Of a stretch of DNA of 64,000 bases, positions 1 to 12,130 are shown piece by piece; the first letter of the stretch is position 1; the number at the start of each line of letters is the position of its first letter. The stretch is from the NCBI RefSeq assembly GCF_022201045.2, contig NC_068558.1, positions 41,497,501 through 41,561,500 on the forward strand, in the 5' to 3' direction. Made by a program: the position numbers and the translations under genes. The notes beneath the pieces are model-generated. The model was not told where the DNA came from. It saw only the letters and a program-made list of their open reading frames with translations, and searched no databases. The stretch is from Citrus sinensis. Taxonomy: Eukaryota > Streptophyta > Magnoliopsida > Sapindales > Rutaceae.

Positions 1-690
1 GAAACATTTTAAGCATAACAGTATCAACCATACTTCAGGAAAACTAATAGAACTGCGGAAGGCATTGCACATTTCGATCCCCCTTCCACTAGTAAATTCT
101 TATGAATTTCTTAAATTTGTTGTAATCTTTAGGATTGCTTAAAAGCAGCTCAGCTCAGGATGTATTTCAGGTTGTAGTGAAGCAATAACAAAATGGAGGA
201 TTGGTGTTTTAAGTGTTTCAGGGTAACTAAAACCTTTTCTTTTTTGTTTTGTTTTTTTTGTTGGGGGGGGGGGGGGGGGGGGCTACTTCAAAACCCAATT
301 TCCGTATTCATTGGCAAAATAAATCTGAATACGTATAATATTCATTGGTATTATTGAAACGCACGGAACTGAACTGAAGTCAAAAGAACACGTGCATCTA
401 TACAAAAACACGTTCACTTCCAGGTGGCTTACTTTTGCCTGGCTCTGCCGATCCCCGATCCCGATGCCAGTCTCAATTCTGAAGTCTCTACCTTAACCAC
501 TCGCCAACAAGTAAATGGCAGCCTCGTAATTTGAGTTGAAACCCAGTGTCAATTCCCTTGCCGCATCGCATCCTCGGTCCCATCGCCCGAAAAGCCACAA
601 TAGAGCACACCACAAGGCTCTTACATCTTTAAACGGAGACAGAGAGAAAGAAAGAAAGCTTTTTCTCTCAACACAATCTAGTTTTGGAGA
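1..690. other. 5' flank of the FatA gene
   Basis: No coding region is supported here. The stretch holds a run of 20 G residues at 263-282 and a CT/GA-rich segment at about 640-690 just before the FatA start codon, which is typical of a plant 5' UTR. Short open frames on either strand look random. Confidence 0.6.
263..282 (+). repeat. Poly-G tract (20 G)
   Basis: An uninterrupted run of 20 G residues follows a T-rich stretch. Such runs can form G-quadruplexes and are often length-polymorphic or miscounted in assemblies. Confidence 0.9.
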
Positions 691-696
691 GAGAAA

Positions 697-3600
697 ATGC
701 TGAAGCCATTTTGCAATGTGACGGACCAAGCCCAATGCAGATTCCTGGGCCTACCCAGCCCAGTTCCTCGCTTCCGCCGACGTTACGCCGTCGTTCCATG
801 CTCTCGCCCGATGAACAAACCCACAGCTCCCGTTCAGGTACAGGCGATTGTGTCGGACCAGGGAAGCCCGGCTCGGCTCGAATCCGGGCCTTGCAGCTTG
901 GCGGATCGGCTCCGGCTGGGGACCTTGACGGAAGACGGGTTGTCGTATAAGGAGAAGTTTATAGTGAGGTGTTATGAAGTTGGAATTAACAAAACTGCCA
1001 CTGTTGAGACCATTGCTAATCTCTTGCAGGTACTAATAATTTTCAAGTCAATTTTTTTCGTGATTTGCACGTGCTGCATTACTTCGTATTATTATTTGAT
1101 TTGATTTTTGTTTTGTACTTTTTTCTTTCAAGAAATAATTAATTTGTATTCCAACTGTGGCAGCGCATTTGTTTGGTGTGAGTTGCGTGTTAGTATGTCT
1201 TTGCATGTATTTTTCATTTGGTTTATTTGGGATTTGTGGTAAACGAGGGTTCCTGCTAATTTGGCAAACTCCCTGAAGTTTTAGCAATTGGTTATTGGCT
1301 ATCTCAATGATTGCACACTTTATGCAAAATTTCTGCGTAAAGGGGTTTGTGATATTTATCAAAAAGAAAGTGATATATTGAGCATAAGCAGTTGTGATGA
1401 TAAAATTCACCATATTGGTTTGGTTTCCATGTCTTTGTTGGACAAAAATTTTAGTGCATGGAATGAAATAAATCATATCAGTTTCTCTCTCCATTTGTTT
1501 TGATGATTCATCATGGGGAGAATAATTGTATTGTAGGAGGTTGGATGTAACCATGCGCAAAGTGTTGGATTCTCAACAGATGGATTTGCAACAACCACCA
1601 CTATGAGAAAGCTGCATCTTATATGGGTGACGGCCCGCATGCACATTGAAATATATAAATACCCTGCTTGGTGAGTCTGCTTTTCTTTTACTTGACATTG
1701 CTAACTTTTAGATTTTCGATTTTCGATTTTCGATTTTTTATATTTTCTTTAGACAATGAAAACTGTGGGCATATGGTACAGGAGTGATGTGGTTGAAATT
1801 GAGACATGGTGCCAAAGTGAAGGAAGAATTGGAACTAGACGTGATTGGATTCTGAAGGACCATGCCACTGGTGAAGTTATTGGAAGAGCAACGAGGTGCA
1901 CTTTTAACTTTCTTTGATTCTTCTTTTCTTTGCTCATCAAAATAAAATAAAAGAAGATATAGAAAGAGTGAGCATTTGTTTTCTCATTAGCCGAGCCATC
2001 CTTTGAGTGCATGCATGTACCCATTCAATCTGGCCTCATCCAGATTAGCAGTATGCATCTTCTCGATTAACTTTCAAGAGTATCTAATCTTGCAGGATAT
2101 GTAGTTTCTTGGTGACTTTCCTTTTAATGTGATATCTATAATTCATTGCTAGGGGCTTTGAGAACCCCCTTTTACCCTTCTGACGCCTTATACTAGCAGA
2201 GGATTTATAAGCCATAATAAGTCTCTCTTTTCAATTATATTTCTTTTAATATAATTATTGTTATATTACTTCTCGATGTTTCACTAATTATTAATATGTT
2301 TGAATGCTTGTTAAGATTTCTGTTACTTCCTATAATTAACAGAAAGGGAAATCACATACATAATTTTAACTTGTTTCCACAATTTTATGTTTAAATGCTG
2401 CTACATTTTCAACGAAGGGACAGTGCATATTCTTTGTTATTTGAAAATATTTACAAAGTAATACCGATGTATCCAAAAAATATCTTTGGGGGATTATACA
2501 ACTGCAGGTAATGGAACTAGTTTAAGTGCCATCAGTCATCTACATATTTGTGAATAAAGAGGCCTCTAAGATTACTACATTTTCGTTGCTTTTTCTTTTA
2601 TGGTCTAAACCCTTTTCAGTCAGTCTTTTAGCAATTTAAACAGTCAAATAAGGTTACAGTAAATGGGTCATATTCTTCTGGGTAGCATAGTCTTGGATGC
2701 TAAAACTGTCACTTTTGGCGGTCATCAATCTGTAGTCAGATATATGTGATAACATGGCTATAGTAGTTTTAACGTCTGAATGAGAAAAAATATTCATTGT
2801 AGTTTTATTCATTGTAGTTTTGCTTCATATGCTCCCCTTTACTTCACAGATTTAAGTTTTATGCATGTTTTAATTTCCTGATGTGACATGATATTTTAGA
2901 AGTTGACACTGCTACATCATATGATTTCAGCAAGTGGGTGATGATGAACCAAGACACTAGACGGCTTCAGAAAGTTAGTGATGATGTCCGAGAAGAGTAT
3001 TTAGTTTTTTGTCCTCGAGAACTCAGGTAGTGTGCCTTTTCCTTTATCCAGGCTTGAACTGGTACCTTTTAAATCTTTATGGAGACTGCATTTGATACAT
3101 ATTTGGAAAATTACTCTGCTATATTGTTGGATGGAGTGTTGAAGTCCTAATGCATAAAGTGATACACTCTTGACCGCATTAGAATATTTTGAATACCAGA
3201 TATTTTGATTTGTCCAAATGGGAGGCTATGCAAGTTTTCTAAATGTTGGAGTTTTGGACAAGATTGAAATGAAACTTTGGGTTTGAAGTGCCGACCATTG
3301 AGATGAATAATTGAGAACTGTTTCAAAGTAGAAAGTGAATGATTGAGACAGTGATAATTTGCCAATTTTAGGCTAATTCTTTGTTAATTGAAACACAGAA
3401 GATTCCCGTTGAAGTGACCTAAAACACTGTTAGGACTTTAGTGCAAATGTTATTGACAATTTTTAAAAATGAATAACTATTCATGTATTTTTCCTTTTTG
3501 TGTGTTAAAATGTATGATCTACACCCTCTACTTCTGTGCGCACACGCGCATATATGAGTGGATGCAGGGGTTTGGCAAACACTCTTTGCTGGTGGCCATT

Positions 3601-4572
3601 GCTAATTTTTTGCTGCTTATTAGACTTCATGTCTTGATGTAGTAATGTTTCTTGGATTATCTAGAGTATGGAATTTGCTGCATTATGAAGATTTCTGTAT
3701 TCCTTTTTATCCTTTTCCTTGTATGTGCAGCGATGGAAGTTCTGAAGATGGTAAACATCCAACCTTACTGGATTTGAAATTAGCTAAATAGTAACAATCC
3801 TCAGCTTTACAAATAGAATTAGATTGTTAATGTCCAAATTCCAAAGTCCCATATTCTCCTTTCTCTTCTTTCGCACAGTATCAGTTTTAAGTGACATTTT
3901 GCTCCTGTAATATTTTTTGCGGCATATGTAGGTTAGCTTTTCCAGAGGAGAATAGTAGCAGCTCCAGGAAAATTTCAAAACTTGAAGATCCTGCTCAGTA
4001 TTCCCGGCTAGGGCTTATTGTGAGAACAATTCAATTCATCTAAATGTAAATGCTTTCGATATCTGTCACATTCTCACTTCTGAGTGTGCTTTGGAATTTG
4101 CAGCCCAGGAGAGCTGATCTGGACATGAACCAGCATGTTAACAATGTCACCTACATTGGTTGGTTACTTGAGGTTAGTACAATGAGGATGGCAACGAAGC
4201 TCTTCTTGGCTTTCTTATTTTTGCCAAACTGGAATTGTTATATCTCTACCACACTTAAATTTTTCTTGAGTAACTCCTGTTTATGCATGACAGAGCATGC
4301 CTCAAGATGTCATCGACACCCATGAACTCCAGACTATCACCTTAGATTACAGACGAGAATGCCAACAGGACGATGTAGTTGATTCCCTAACAAGTGCAGA
4401 ACCATTCGAGGATGCAGAACCAGTTTCAAAACTTCAGGGAACAAACGGCTCACCTGCCATAACTGGAGACAAAGAGGACAATCATCAATTTTTACACTTG
4501 CTGAGACTATCAGGTGATGGCTCGGAGATAAATCGGGGCCGTTCAGTGTGGAGAAAGAAACCTGCCAGATAA
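697..4572 (+). CDS. FATA: Oleoyl-acyl carrier protein thioesterase FatA, chloroplastic
   Basis: This enzyme hydrolyses oleoyl-ACP in the plastid stroma and releases oleate, ending de novo fatty-acid synthesis. Seven exons join in phase: 697-1029, 1537-1670, 1782-1895, 2931-3026, 3932-4019, 4104-4172 and 4294-4572, giving 370 residues, the normal FatA length. The first 60 or so residues are Ser/Arg/Pro-rich like a transit peptide. The first hot-dog domain starts near LSYKEKFIVRCYEVG and runs through NKTATVETIANLLQEVGCNH. The second hot-dog domain carries LDMNQHVNNVTYIGW, whose Asp, Asn and His match the catalytic residues described for plant FAT enzymes, and LDYRREC downstream supplies the conserved Glu/Cys. 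The sequence resembles FatA rather than FatB, which has an extra N-terminal hydrophobic segment. Introns are canonical GT-AG. The start is the first ATG of the frame that yields the transit peptide. Confidence 0.95.
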
Positions 4573-5434
4573 GGAAATAATTAAGTTTTGCTCTCTTATT
4601 TCACTGGGTTCCAGAAATGTTTTCTTCTCTCTAGTTTCCTTTTCCTCTATAGATTTTGCTCCAAATTTTTGTGCTGTGAGGTTTGTGTTGCCAAGTAACT
4701 TAAGAGCTATTGATTGATGATTGATAGATTGAGCAAGAGGGAATGTAATTGATTCTGGTCATACGTAGGTCACTTCAAACTCCCAGAATCAGTTGTTGTA
4801 TCTTTGTTGTTTGCTTTTTTATCATGATTATCATGATCTTAGAGCTTTGAGATATGTCTCACTGGTATTTGAAAACACAGTTTGGATTCAGAATCAGAAA
4901 AGCAGTAATTCAGCAACTTTACTTTGTCTCCATGTAATGAAGCAGATTTGTTCCGGTTGTTTTATCTGCAATTAAAAAAAAAAATGGTATGATGTTCCCT
5001 ATCCATGGAGAAAGGTTAGGTTATAGAAACCACATGCTTCAACCATAAATTGAATGATACAGTTACTGTTTCTAATCACATACCAAACGTTACCTAATCG
5101 CCAAATTATTTTCTATTCTCTCCTAATTGTCAAAATATTTCAAATTCGAGGCATCAGCGGATTCCACTTAAATGGCAACGAGGCCAATAATGAAGTTACT
5201 AAACCTTCTCAAGTATGAGCATCAGAACAACCTAATTAGTAAACAATAAAAGAAACCAGTATCTAACCCCTGCGATCATTTGTATTGATTCCAAAAGAAT
5301 CAAACCCACTATGCATAAACCAATAAATATCAATCCCAAAACGAGTAAACAAATGATACCCTCTTCTCGAATATGTTCTATAAAACGAAGTGGCATTGAA
5401 ACAACCATGTCCATGCAGAAATCAAGAAGTCAGC
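4573..5434. other. FatA 3' UTR and intergenic DNA
   Basis: The segment starts as T-rich 3' UTR after the FatA stop codon and continues as AT-rich spacer. An A-rich run lies near 4973-4983. I see no gene in it. Confidence 0.5.
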
Positions 5435-5686
5435 ATGATGAAGATGAAGAAAACTTCAACGGCAATGATCTTTTTGTCTGTCTGTGTTGTGGTGGCACTG
5501 CTTGTTGAAACTGAAGCAGCAAGAGATGGGCCAATGAGAGATGACGAGTACAATCATCAGCTTTTCTTGGGTTGGCCATTTGGTGTGGGACCTTTTCTGT
5601 TTCCGTGGCTTCACTTTCCTTGGCTCACTGCCGTCCCAAAAGGTAAAGCTGGGCATATGCAGGCTGCCAGGTTCCAATCTCCATGA
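5435..5686 (+). CDS. Putative small secreted peptide, aromatic/Pro-rich
   Basis: I do not recognise a family. The frame starting at ATG 5435 encodes 83 residues. It opens with a basic stretch (MMKMKKTSTA) and a hydrophobic core (MIFLSVCVVVALLV), and ETEA before ARDG fits a signal-peptidase site. The mature part is short: an acidic/polar segment (RDDEYNHQ), then a segment rich in Phe, Trp, Pro and Leu containing GWPFGVGPFLFPW and LHFPWL. A polyadenylation-type AATAAA lies at 5767-5772, 80 bp after the stop codon, which supports transcription in this direction. It could be a lineage-specific secreted peptide or a degenerate gene. A GT at the VPKGK codons could be a splice donor, so the last 15 or so residues are uncertain. 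Confidence 0.45.
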   Translation: MMKMKKTSTAMIFLSVCVVVALLVETEAARDGPMRDDEYNHQLFLGWPFGVGPFLFPWLHFPWLTAVPKGKAGHMQAARFQSP

Positions 5687-7418
5687 TCCTGATCGTGATC
5701 ATCACATGCATGGTCCCCGTCATCAGTTTGAGGTTCAAGGCTGTACTGTACCTATGCCTGTGAATGAATAAAACGTTCGGGCCTTAATAAAATTGCTTTT
5801 TTTTTTAATGCAGATTTGCCTGAATTCATTTTTCTTTTTATCCGTATTATCTAATAAAGGTGACAAATTTTAGTCAAAATATTAATTTGAAAGAAAAAAA
5901 AATATCGACTTTAAACCAGGCCCCCTTATCATAACCTTGAATGATTCTTCTAAATTTTCTATCTGTCAAATGTCAATAGTATTATAGTAAGGCACTTGCT
6001 CAAACTTACTAGCAAGAAAGCTCACCCGAGTCATGATAAAATCATCAAATTCGTAGTTTTATTGTACTGTGAGTTATTGAAATTAAGTGTTCTCTGAGTT
6101 TAATTAACAAGACCATTAATTTTCCTTTTTCTTTTTCGACATAAAAATCATTTGAAACATCAAATCAAGAGACGCGCAACTAAATCGAAGATATTTTATT
6201 TTAGTTGTTCAGATATTTTATTTCATCTTTAACATTGAAAATAAGGTGACATTTGTAAAATCTAACAAAGCATTAAAAGCAAGGTTATGGGTTCGGTAAA
6301 GGCTGTTCCAGACCATAAGAAAGAAACAATTGTACACTAAACATACGGTAGAACCACCTTTTCTTACCATATTTGTAATTACTGTATGACATTACTTGCG
6401 AAATTGAGGATTTCATTCCTGGCTGTAGTTATTTTTTGACCATGTCGCGAAAGAAATAAGGGGCAGAAGGAGAGGAGAATAGGAACCAACAGATGCTTCA
6501 ATCAGTAGATAGATACATTGAAAAATATCACCTATTTGAAATTTGAGAAACCACTTAAATTACATTCTTTAATACAGATGCTGAAACTTCAAATTTACCA
6601 TCAGCTAATGCATTCACTGACCACTTGTACTACATTTTATGCCCATATATTAAAGGCCCCCACTAGATTCCTTCCATTAAAAAAGCCATAAGCCTAATTT
6701 CATCAGTTGTGTGTGTGCATCCAAATCTAGCTCAACAAAAAATGACAAGTTTTAAGGGGCTTTGACGACCAATTCTGATAGCCATCAACTATATTGACAT
6801 CCCAAAACATTTTCTCTTCCCTTCCCAAAATGTTTGCATTGACCCTGTTGGCGTAAAAGCTGTTATCAGCATCAGAACAAAAGACAAGGAATCGAGTAAT
6901 ACCTAACACCAGCAACATGATTATAACAGGATAAAGTTTCATCACATTAAGACAGTGGGTGACTATAGTATAAAAGAGTTGGTCCATTGAAGGTTCTGAA
7001 TAGGTTGTGACAACTACAACCTTGTTTTCCATGATATGAGAATCAAAATGTGATACTGCATAGGTAAACTACGTCGTTTTCCATTTTACCACACAACTAA
7101 GCCTCAAGGCTTGACACGACTATTGAGTGCAACATATTCCCAGGTGATGAACCATTCTAGCAAAGTTCAAATGTAATTTTTCATCATTTTGGTATACTTT
7201 TAGTGGACTAAATAATCTTAATAATAGTTTCAAAAACTATGAATTAATGTATTTTTCCAAATGCAAAGTGCATATGAAAGATACAAGCATTTCCACATAT
7301 TTATCTTTGAAACAACTGTCAGGAACTGTTGCTTCAATTTCTATGCTGATGGAAATTAAAAATAAAAGAGCTGTTGAACAAACCTACACCATTAATTTTG
7401 GTGGCATGAGATTCACAT
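5687..7418. other. Intergenic spacer
   Basis: AT-rich DNA. The only longer open frame (6727-7032, minus) has no recognisable homology. Its lower part may overlap downstream sequence of the minus-strand RING gene. No element boundaries were found. Confidence 0.4.
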
Positions 7419-9512
7419 TCAACTGGTTGCTGGAAGGAAGACTCTGATGAGTTCTCTCACTGTAACTTTTTTCCTACATGTTGGGCATTTGTTCTGAGTT
7501 GCTATCGCAGACTTAATACATGCTTTGCAGAAGATGTGACCACATTTCGTTGACATCTCCTCAACTAATGGTCCCATACAAATTGGGCAAGTGAAAGTAG
7601 GCTCCTTTGGAGGAGGTGGAGGCGGTGGGGGCTTTCCAGCATTCTCTCTCTGGCAATAGAACATTGATTAAGTCAACCTAGACAATATATTCATTGAACA
7701 CGCACAAGGACTACAAATGCAGAGTGACAGCGAGAGACCAATAACACTACTCTAAATGGAATGAAAGACATAAGATTTTCTTGTTGTCTCTGGATAAAAT
7801 TTTACCCCGCAGGGATTACCATAATAATAGAACATTAGAGAAATTCAGCTATTACCATCAAGTTGCTGGTGCTTTCCAAATTTATGTAATTGATAATTGG
7901 TGGGTTAGTTGGAACCCTTCTGCGCTTGTTGCGATTGCTATGAGTCAAGCCAGTTGTTCGCCCTGCAATAATCATGCATACTGATGAGAGAGATGGAAAA
8001 ACAAAAAAAAAATTGTGCAACCACAAGTACCCACTGAGTGGGATTGAAAAAGACAGATTTGAACTACATTCACAACATATTGTAATATGACGATAAAAGG
8101 AATAAAACGAATTAACCAAATAGATACTATCAATATCTAATTTAATAGAATGAGCATCTAACATAAACAAAAAAATGGGGCATTAGATACTGATGGAACT
8201 CTTGAAGTTGCATCAACTTTAATCAATCAAGATTTATCTTGCCCCTAGAAAGTGAGGCATATATCATGTCCACAGGATAAATGTGACCATACAGAAATTG
8301 ATCATAAGAAAGTTAAAGACATTTTGTCAACAAAAAAAGCTTTTTAACAGGTTCCAATGTTTGACTTGGATATTAAATCCAAAATAGATATCCACCAACC
8401 AAGAACACACAAAATAAGGTTAATCTCGTGCTACCCTTTTCACTGTCATTGGTTACACATTTTCTATGGATTCACGGTTCTGCTAAGGTACAACAGAAAA
8501 ATTCTATGAAATCCAACAAAGATATATAAGTAACCTAATTCCTTCAATGTGCTTACAAAAGAGTTTGATTAATAGGCTTCCATAGCAGTCAATAGAAAGT
8601 AGCACACTACCTCCGGTAAATTGTCAGTAGACTCAATCTTGAAACACATTTTGCATATTTTTGTGAAAAAAAAAGTCATTTTCTTTCCCCTTCAACTAAT
8701 CATTGCCTCATACACACTTTTTAACTCTGTTCATTAAATCATATTCTTAATTAGTAAAATAATAAAGATGAAAGGAGAATGCGATTCAATTGAGAATCTC
8801 TCTATGAGGGCTATTGACTAATCTAAGGATAACTCCTTCCCCATCTCCCAATCTTAAGAGACTAAGGAAGATTTCGAGGAAGTCCATTACTGAGAGAAGT
8901 GGTGCAAAGGAAAGGCAATGGTCCTTCCGCGTTTTTCCCACAATAAAATCACAGACTCGGTGGAGAATTCAATTTCACCGGGTCCATGTAGGAGACAGCA
9001 GGGTCGTTAAGTCATGCGTGATAAGTACAATAAAAATGATTAGATGATAATAACATAAATAGAGATGTACACGAAAGAACATAAAAATGCAATAATAGAC
9101 ACACAAAATACAGAAGCTTGGCAGCATTACCTGAATCTACATCAACTACAATAGCCCTTCCACGATTCCTTCTAGAATTATTTTTAGCCTAAAACGAAAA
9201 TAAACAGTCAATAATTTAACCCACAAGAGAATACGAGTCACAAAAACAGAATAGGCAAAATTCAAATGACAGAAAGGTTACTTCAGCAAAAGCCCTTGGA
9301 GATGATTCAATAACATCATCATCAATAGCCTCAACATCAATTGGGGCAGGTGGTATGGACTGCTGTTGTTGGCTAGCTTGCACTTCCTCGGACCTGATCT
9401 CAATCGAAGTACCCTCACGATCTCTGCTTTCACATGGTGGTGCATTAAGATCCAACACAGCCTTCCTCCGTCGATACCCTCTTACAGGGGCCCTTGCCGC
9501 CTGAGTGCTCAT
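7419..9512 (-). CDS. RNF4-like RING-type E3 ubiquitin ligase with putative SUMO-interaction motifs
   Basis: Four coding exons join in phase on the minus strand: 9512-9282, 9188-9131, 7962-7856 and 7649-7419, giving 208 residues. A C-terminal C3HC4 RING (CPIC, CGHIFC, CIKS, CPTC) makes it a probable E3 ligase that recruits E2-ubiquitin. Upstream, the hydrophobic-acidic stretches PIDVEAIDDDVIES (about residues 57-70) and AIVVDVDS (about 89-96) resemble SUMO-interaction motifs, the hallmark of SUMO-targeted ubiquitin ligases such as RNF4. A basic patch (RNKRRR) lies between the SIM-like region and the RING and may be a nuclear signal. A Pro run (GKPPPPPPPP) precedes the RING. I recall the Arabidopsis relatives as At3g07200/At5g48655. 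SUMO-targeting is inferred from the motifs, not shown. Confidence 0.88.
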
Positions 9513-9551
9513 GCTCCAAAAATCCCCTTTTTGCAGCCTTAAAAATCACCT

Positions 9552-10430
9552 AAAGGGATATCAGGGAAGAAAAAGTTAGTAATACTTGACAATATGTTCC
9601 ATACATCACCAGCTGGTCAAACCATTATCAACTGAGCCAAACACAACCACTAACACAGGAAAAAAAATCTTATAAAATTCTAATGTTTAACAATTTTAGT
9701 GCAAAAATTGGTTGTCACACTGTTCTATAAACAAAACATGGTTAAGAATTTTATAAAAAATTATTATAAAAGAAAACACTGAAGACATTTTACTTCAATA
9801 TTTAATAAGAATCATGACTAGTGTGTGATTGCAACAGTTTCAGTTTCCAAACCACAGACCCGGCATAAAAGCATAAATCATTGAGCAATATCATCAAATT
9901 CAAACCTAAAAAGTGCCAACTTCAACACAGATTTGCAGTTCGAAATCCCAACAGTAAAATATGCATCAGAATACTCATACTGTTCACTTCTTATTCGAAT
10001 TTCACAGTGAAATCAAGAATCCGCACAACTGATCATAAAAAACATGACATCTTTTAACAAAAATCCAAGTCCCAAGCCCTTAAAATGAACAATGACGTGA
10101 AGACACAACAATCAGCGACCAAGAACGTATTAAAAATCAAATATTAAGCACAATCGAGCAGCAAACGAATCGATAAATGAAATGCACATGAAAATCGATA
10201 GTCGGAAACGATCAATCTAGATAAAACCAAACCGATCATCAAATAAAAACAAAAAAAAAAATTAACAGAAACGAAAAATATGTCAAATTGAAGACTCCAA
10301 CCTTAATTTCAAGAAGCGAATCGAATCAATTCGTAGAAATTATTGTTAAGAAATCGAAACTAGAGAGGAAAAGAGAGAGTGATATTTTGCTGTCTAGGGT
10401 TTCGTTAGAGGCGAACGATTAGGGGAAGAC
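9552..10430 (-). other. Probable 5' UTR exon and leader intron of the RING gene
   Basis: Upstream of the start codon on the minus strand, a likely acceptor (CTTTAG) lies at about 9552. A CT-rich leader spans about 10302-10430 and ends with AAG before GTTGGAG, a plausible donor. This implies a 5' UTR intron of roughly 750 bp. The leader holds an AAACCCTAG-type telo-box at about 10395-10403. This is inferred from splice-like signals only. Confidence 0.45.
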
Positions 10431-10629
10431 ACTGAGAGAGACGATGTTTGTTTTGATTTTGAACTCTGACAGGTTTCTCATTTCGGTGAGGGAGAGGAGT
10501 GGGACGGGCTTTGAGCTTCGGGCCGTCAATGAGACGCGGATCGTAAGGTTTCAAAATTGTCCACGTGGTCTTGTCAGGTAGAAATGCAAACGTGTCGTTT
10601 GATATTTGCACAGTCCCGCGGCAAGGTTA

Positions 10630-12130
10630 GCAAATTAGGGGATTGGGCAGGCATTTTTTAGTTCAGGTCCAAGCCCATTAGATTATAAGTATAGGGGTTG
10701 GGCCTAGATCGGGCTTTTGCGGGCCTGAGCTGCGCTTGAATTGAACATGGGCTTTTACTTTATTTTATCAATTTTTTTTAAATTGTTGTAAACATAAAAT
10801 GAGTAATAATAATCAAATCGTTATAATTAACAATGAATTAAAAAAATATTTTAAAATAAAATAATAAATAATAAAAATAAAGTAAATAAAAGTTTAAAAT
10901 TTTAATTTTTTAGTACTAAATTTTCTAATTCAACCACTCTCTTAACTAATTAACACTTAAAAGAGAGTTTAATATTATAATTTTAAATTTTTTGATTCAT
11001 TATTAATATATGTATAAGGAATTTAAGCTTCTTTTTTTTCATTATTTTTTAAATTTTAATTTATTATTTTAATTTATAAATTTATTTTTTCAAAAAAATA
11101 GAGGAATTGGACTTGGCCTGAGCCTTTTGTCCTAAGCCTTTGTATAGGCTCTCATGTGCAAAGTACGGGCCAAAACTCATGAGAATGGGCCGGGTTAGCC
11201 TAGTTCTGCCTATGCCATACTTTTGAGTCTTTCGTTTGATGATTGGAGTTTGTAATAAGAGTCTGGCTTTATTGGAACCATCTTACGGTAGAGTACTTTT
11301 TTTATAACTAAATGATTAAAATTCTAATGTATTTTTTTAATTAATTATCACTTTGTGTGTGTCTATGATTTTTGCTCAGCCTTGTAATAACAGCAACTCT
11401 ACTCTATTCTCGCTCCTATGAATCCTTAATTGAGCCCGGCTATTATTCTTTCATATTCCTGCCACGTCATTTCATCTATAATCAAATGGCGATTTTTTAT
11501 TTTTTATTTTTTATTTTTACTTTTTTTGCGCTATGGTACAGCGACTGTAACGCTCATTGGGAGTTATTCAAGTATGGTGTTGGTAATGCTTTATCTGTGG
11601 CAGTTTCATGTCATTTTCTTGAAAAATATGCATGATTTAAATTTGTTCAACAATTTATTGAAATGAAATCAGTACATGCTAGTGAAGTGAAATTGAATAT
11701 GCAAGGGAAACAACATACCGTGATCCAAACCAAGGATGAGTACTGAATGTAAAAAAAAAGTCAAGCTGACTTTACCAATCACCACCCCAGGATCTACCGA
11801 TACAGTAACAGCTTCCTAGTTACAGTCTGCAAACTACATCAGCCAAGAACTGTTAGTTTTAATTGATTCTTATATGCGATACAAGATTTTAAACCAAATC
11901 AGTCGACTTTAGATGCAAAGTTAGAACAGAGGAATAAACAAAGAAGAAAGAGCTATCGTTGGTTGAATAGCATCATACAAGATTTCTCCCACATTTATGA
12001 ATTATTCCAAACGTGCCTGGAAAGAGTGAAAAAAAAATAAAATTACAAGTAATAAACAAATTGTCTTCAGAACGACACATCAAAGTTTAACACCTATAGA
12101 TCTTGACATTATGTAAAGTACAATTACACA
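10630..12130. other. Intergenic DNA with a possible degraded non-autonomous transposon
   Basis: An AT-rich core of about 400 bp is flanked by oppositely oriented GGGCC/GGCCC-rich stretches near 10690-10740 and 11110-11200 (GGTTGGGCCTAG on the left, GGGCCGGGTTAGCC on the right). Such flanks occur at plant hAT-like non-autonomous elements, but I could not define termini or a target-site duplication. The rest (11220-12130) shows nothing I can name apart from the CDC45 3' UTR. Confidence 0.3.

Noticed and set aside
3731-3750. A 20-bp AG...GT-flanked segment inside FatA intron 4 that could be a micro-exon
   Set aside because: Including it shifts the reading frame, and skipping it gives the conserved CPRELRLAFPEE join.
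6727-7032. 101-codon open frame on the minus strand with a hydrophobic segment
   Set aside because: No recognisable domain, no splice partners and no promoter context. It may be downstream sequence of the RING gene.
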